Shown here: in pieces, positions 63,258 through 64,000 of the stretch
Position numbering within the stretch: the stretch's first letter is position 1
Layout: every line of letters starts with the position of its first letter
Program-made: the position numbers and the translations under genes
Assembly (NCBI RefSeq): GCF_002797815.1
Contig: NZ_PGFJ01000001.1
Span: 930,001-994,000 of the forward strand
Direction of reading: 5' to 3'
Length of the DNA stretch: 64,000 nt
DNA from: Mucilaginibacter auburnensis
GTDB taxonomy: Bacteria > Bacteroidota > Bacteroidia > Sphingobacteriales > Sphingobacteriaceae
The notes under the pieces: model-generated
The model's input: the letters and a program-made list of their open reading frames with translations, nothing else
What the model was told of the DNA's origin: nothing
The model's database searches: none

Positions 63258-63282
63258 GGCGCAAAACAGCTAATTTTGCGCC
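63258..63282 (+). promoter_or_regulatory. Malic-enzyme promoter overlapping an inverted repeat
   Basis: TAATTTTG (63271-63278) is the -7 box. GGCGCAAAA (63258-63266) and TTTTGCGCC (63274-63282) form a perfect 9-bp inverted repeat over it, with 7 bases between, so a repressor bound here would block the promoter. No regulator is known. Confidence 0.5.
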
Positions 63283-63297
63283 CAACAAACAATAGCT

Positions 63298-64000
63298 ATG
63301 GATACTCCGAACCGAAAGCAGGAAGCCTTAAATTACCACTCAAAAGGCCGTCCTGGTAAAATACAGGTTATACCCACCAAACCCACTAATTCGCAACGCG
63401 ACCTTACAATGGCTTACTCGCCTGGCGTTGCCGAACCATGTTTAAGAATTGCAGAAAATGTTGAAGACGTTTATAAATACACCGCTAAAGGCAACCTGGT
63501 AGGCGTAATAAGCAATGGTACCGCGGTTTTGGGTTTGGGTAATATTGGCCCGGAGGCCAGTAAACCTGTTATGGAAGGTAAAGGCCTGCTGTTTAAAATT
63601 TATGCCGATATAGATGTATTTGATCTGGAAATAAATGCTACAACGGTTGACGAGTTTGTAAACATTGTTAAAGCGCTTGAACCAACCTTTGGCGGTATCA
63701 ACTTAGAGGATATTGGCGCCCCTTCGTGCTTTGAAATTGAACGCAGGCTGAAAGCTGAAATGAAAATACCTGTAATGCACGATGACCAGCATGGAACAGC
63801 TATTATTTCGGGCGCTGCGCTGATCAATGCTTGCGAGATCCAGGGTAAAAAGCTGGAAGATATAAAACTGGTAGTGAACGGTGCCGGTGCGGCAGCCGTA
63901 TCATGCTCAAAAATATACCTTTCTTTAGGGGTTAAAAAAGAAAACCTGGTAATGTTTGACATTAACGGTTTGATTACTCCTGAACGCAATGATCTGGATG
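63298..64000 (+). CDS. maeB: NADP-dependent malic enzyme (N-terminal part, runs off the window)
   Basis: The first 234 residues of a malic enzyme, which decarboxylates malate to pyruvate with NADP reduction. The malic N-terminal domain has [24 protein letters not shown] and [15 protein letters not shown]. The metal- and malate-site region [10 protein letters not shown] is present, as is the start of the NAD(P) domain [13 protein letters not shown] phosphotransacetylase-like C-terminal domain is usual in MaeB but lies beyond the window. The start is the ATG at 63298. Confidence 0.93.
   Translation, partial: MDTPNRKQEALNYHSKGRPGKIQVIPTKPTNSQRDLTMAYSPGVAEPCLRIAENVEDVYKYTAKGNLVGVISNGTAVLGLGNIGPEASKPVMEGKGLLFKIYADIDVFDLEINATTVDEFVNIVKALEPTFGGINLEDIGAPSCFEIERRLKAEMKIPVMHDDQHGTAIISGAALINACEIQGKKLEDIKLVVNGAGAAAVSCSKIYLSLGVKKENLVMFDINGLITPERNDLD

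Overview
The window is chromosomal DNA of a Bacteroidota bacterium, most likely family Sphingobacteriaceae (Mucilaginibacter or Pedobacter type). The signs are many repeats of the Bacteroidota -7 promoter motif TAnnTTTG, an almost complete lack of Shine-Dalgarno sites, lipoproteins starting Cys-Lys-Lys-Asp, and Bacteroidota-typical families (LruC, DUF4382, DUF4292, DUF3667, KTSC, single-chain L-serine dehydratase, tandem TatA). The species call is inference. I found no tRNA, rRNA, CRISPR array, insertion sequence or prophage. Coding density is high and no gene-free stretch reaches 300 bases.

Layout. 1-5.6 kb: a leftward overlapping operon SpoIIM / membrane protein / DUF4129 / DUF4350 / MoxR (the last runs off the window), with a divergent RDD protein and small membrane proteins. 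5.7-14.3 kb: L-serine dehydratase, a LruC surface lipoprotein, lipB with a phosphopantetheinyl transferase, dcd, clpS, an orphan Imm11-like protein, DUF3667 and ilvE. 14.6-20.8 kb: a lipoprotein, aconitase, an M3 peptidase and a CatA-like acetyltransferase. 20.9-29.3 kb: a YtxH-like protein, then a two-component pair and a heavy-metal RND efflux operon (TolC-like, adaptor, DUF190, CzcA/CusA-like). 29.3-36.3 kb: a leftward cluster of KTSC, a 57-residue protein, a Tat-signal SDR, an SDR, an alcohol dehydrogenase and a multi-PAS kinase, then DUF72. 36.3-41.6 kb: thrA-thrB-thrC behind a threonine/isoleucine-rich leader peptide and attenuator. 41.6-53.7 kb: a nitrilase-family hydrolase, rsgA, a WKNG-repeat lipoprotein, glyA joined to a large hybrid kinase, DUF4382, comF, rlmN, an amidohydrolase and acylphosphatase. 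53.8-64 kb: an envelope run (flippase, dut, TPR, DUF4292, EnvC-like, two TatA), then gatA, an MltD-like transglycosylase and the start of a malic enzyme.

How the genes fit together. Amino-acid metabolism recurs (sdaA, ilvE, thrABC, glyA), and dcd and dut form two consecutive steps to dUMP. The RND cluster carries its own regulators. The two TatA proteins could serve the Tat-signal SDR encoded elsewhere in the window.

The best-supported unusual element is the thr attenuator. A 21-codon leader rich in Thr and Ile ends in a stretch that is perfectly complementary, over 10 bases, to the 5' arm of a downstream terminator, just before thrA. Other points of interest are the DUF190 gene inside the RND operon, the MoxR/SpoIIM/RDD membrane operon, two genes of 57 and 55 residues, intergenic inverted repeats in both gaps of the thr operon, a perfect 26-bp hairpin bracketed by 7-bp repeats, and inverted repeats at the glyA and malic-enzyme promoters.
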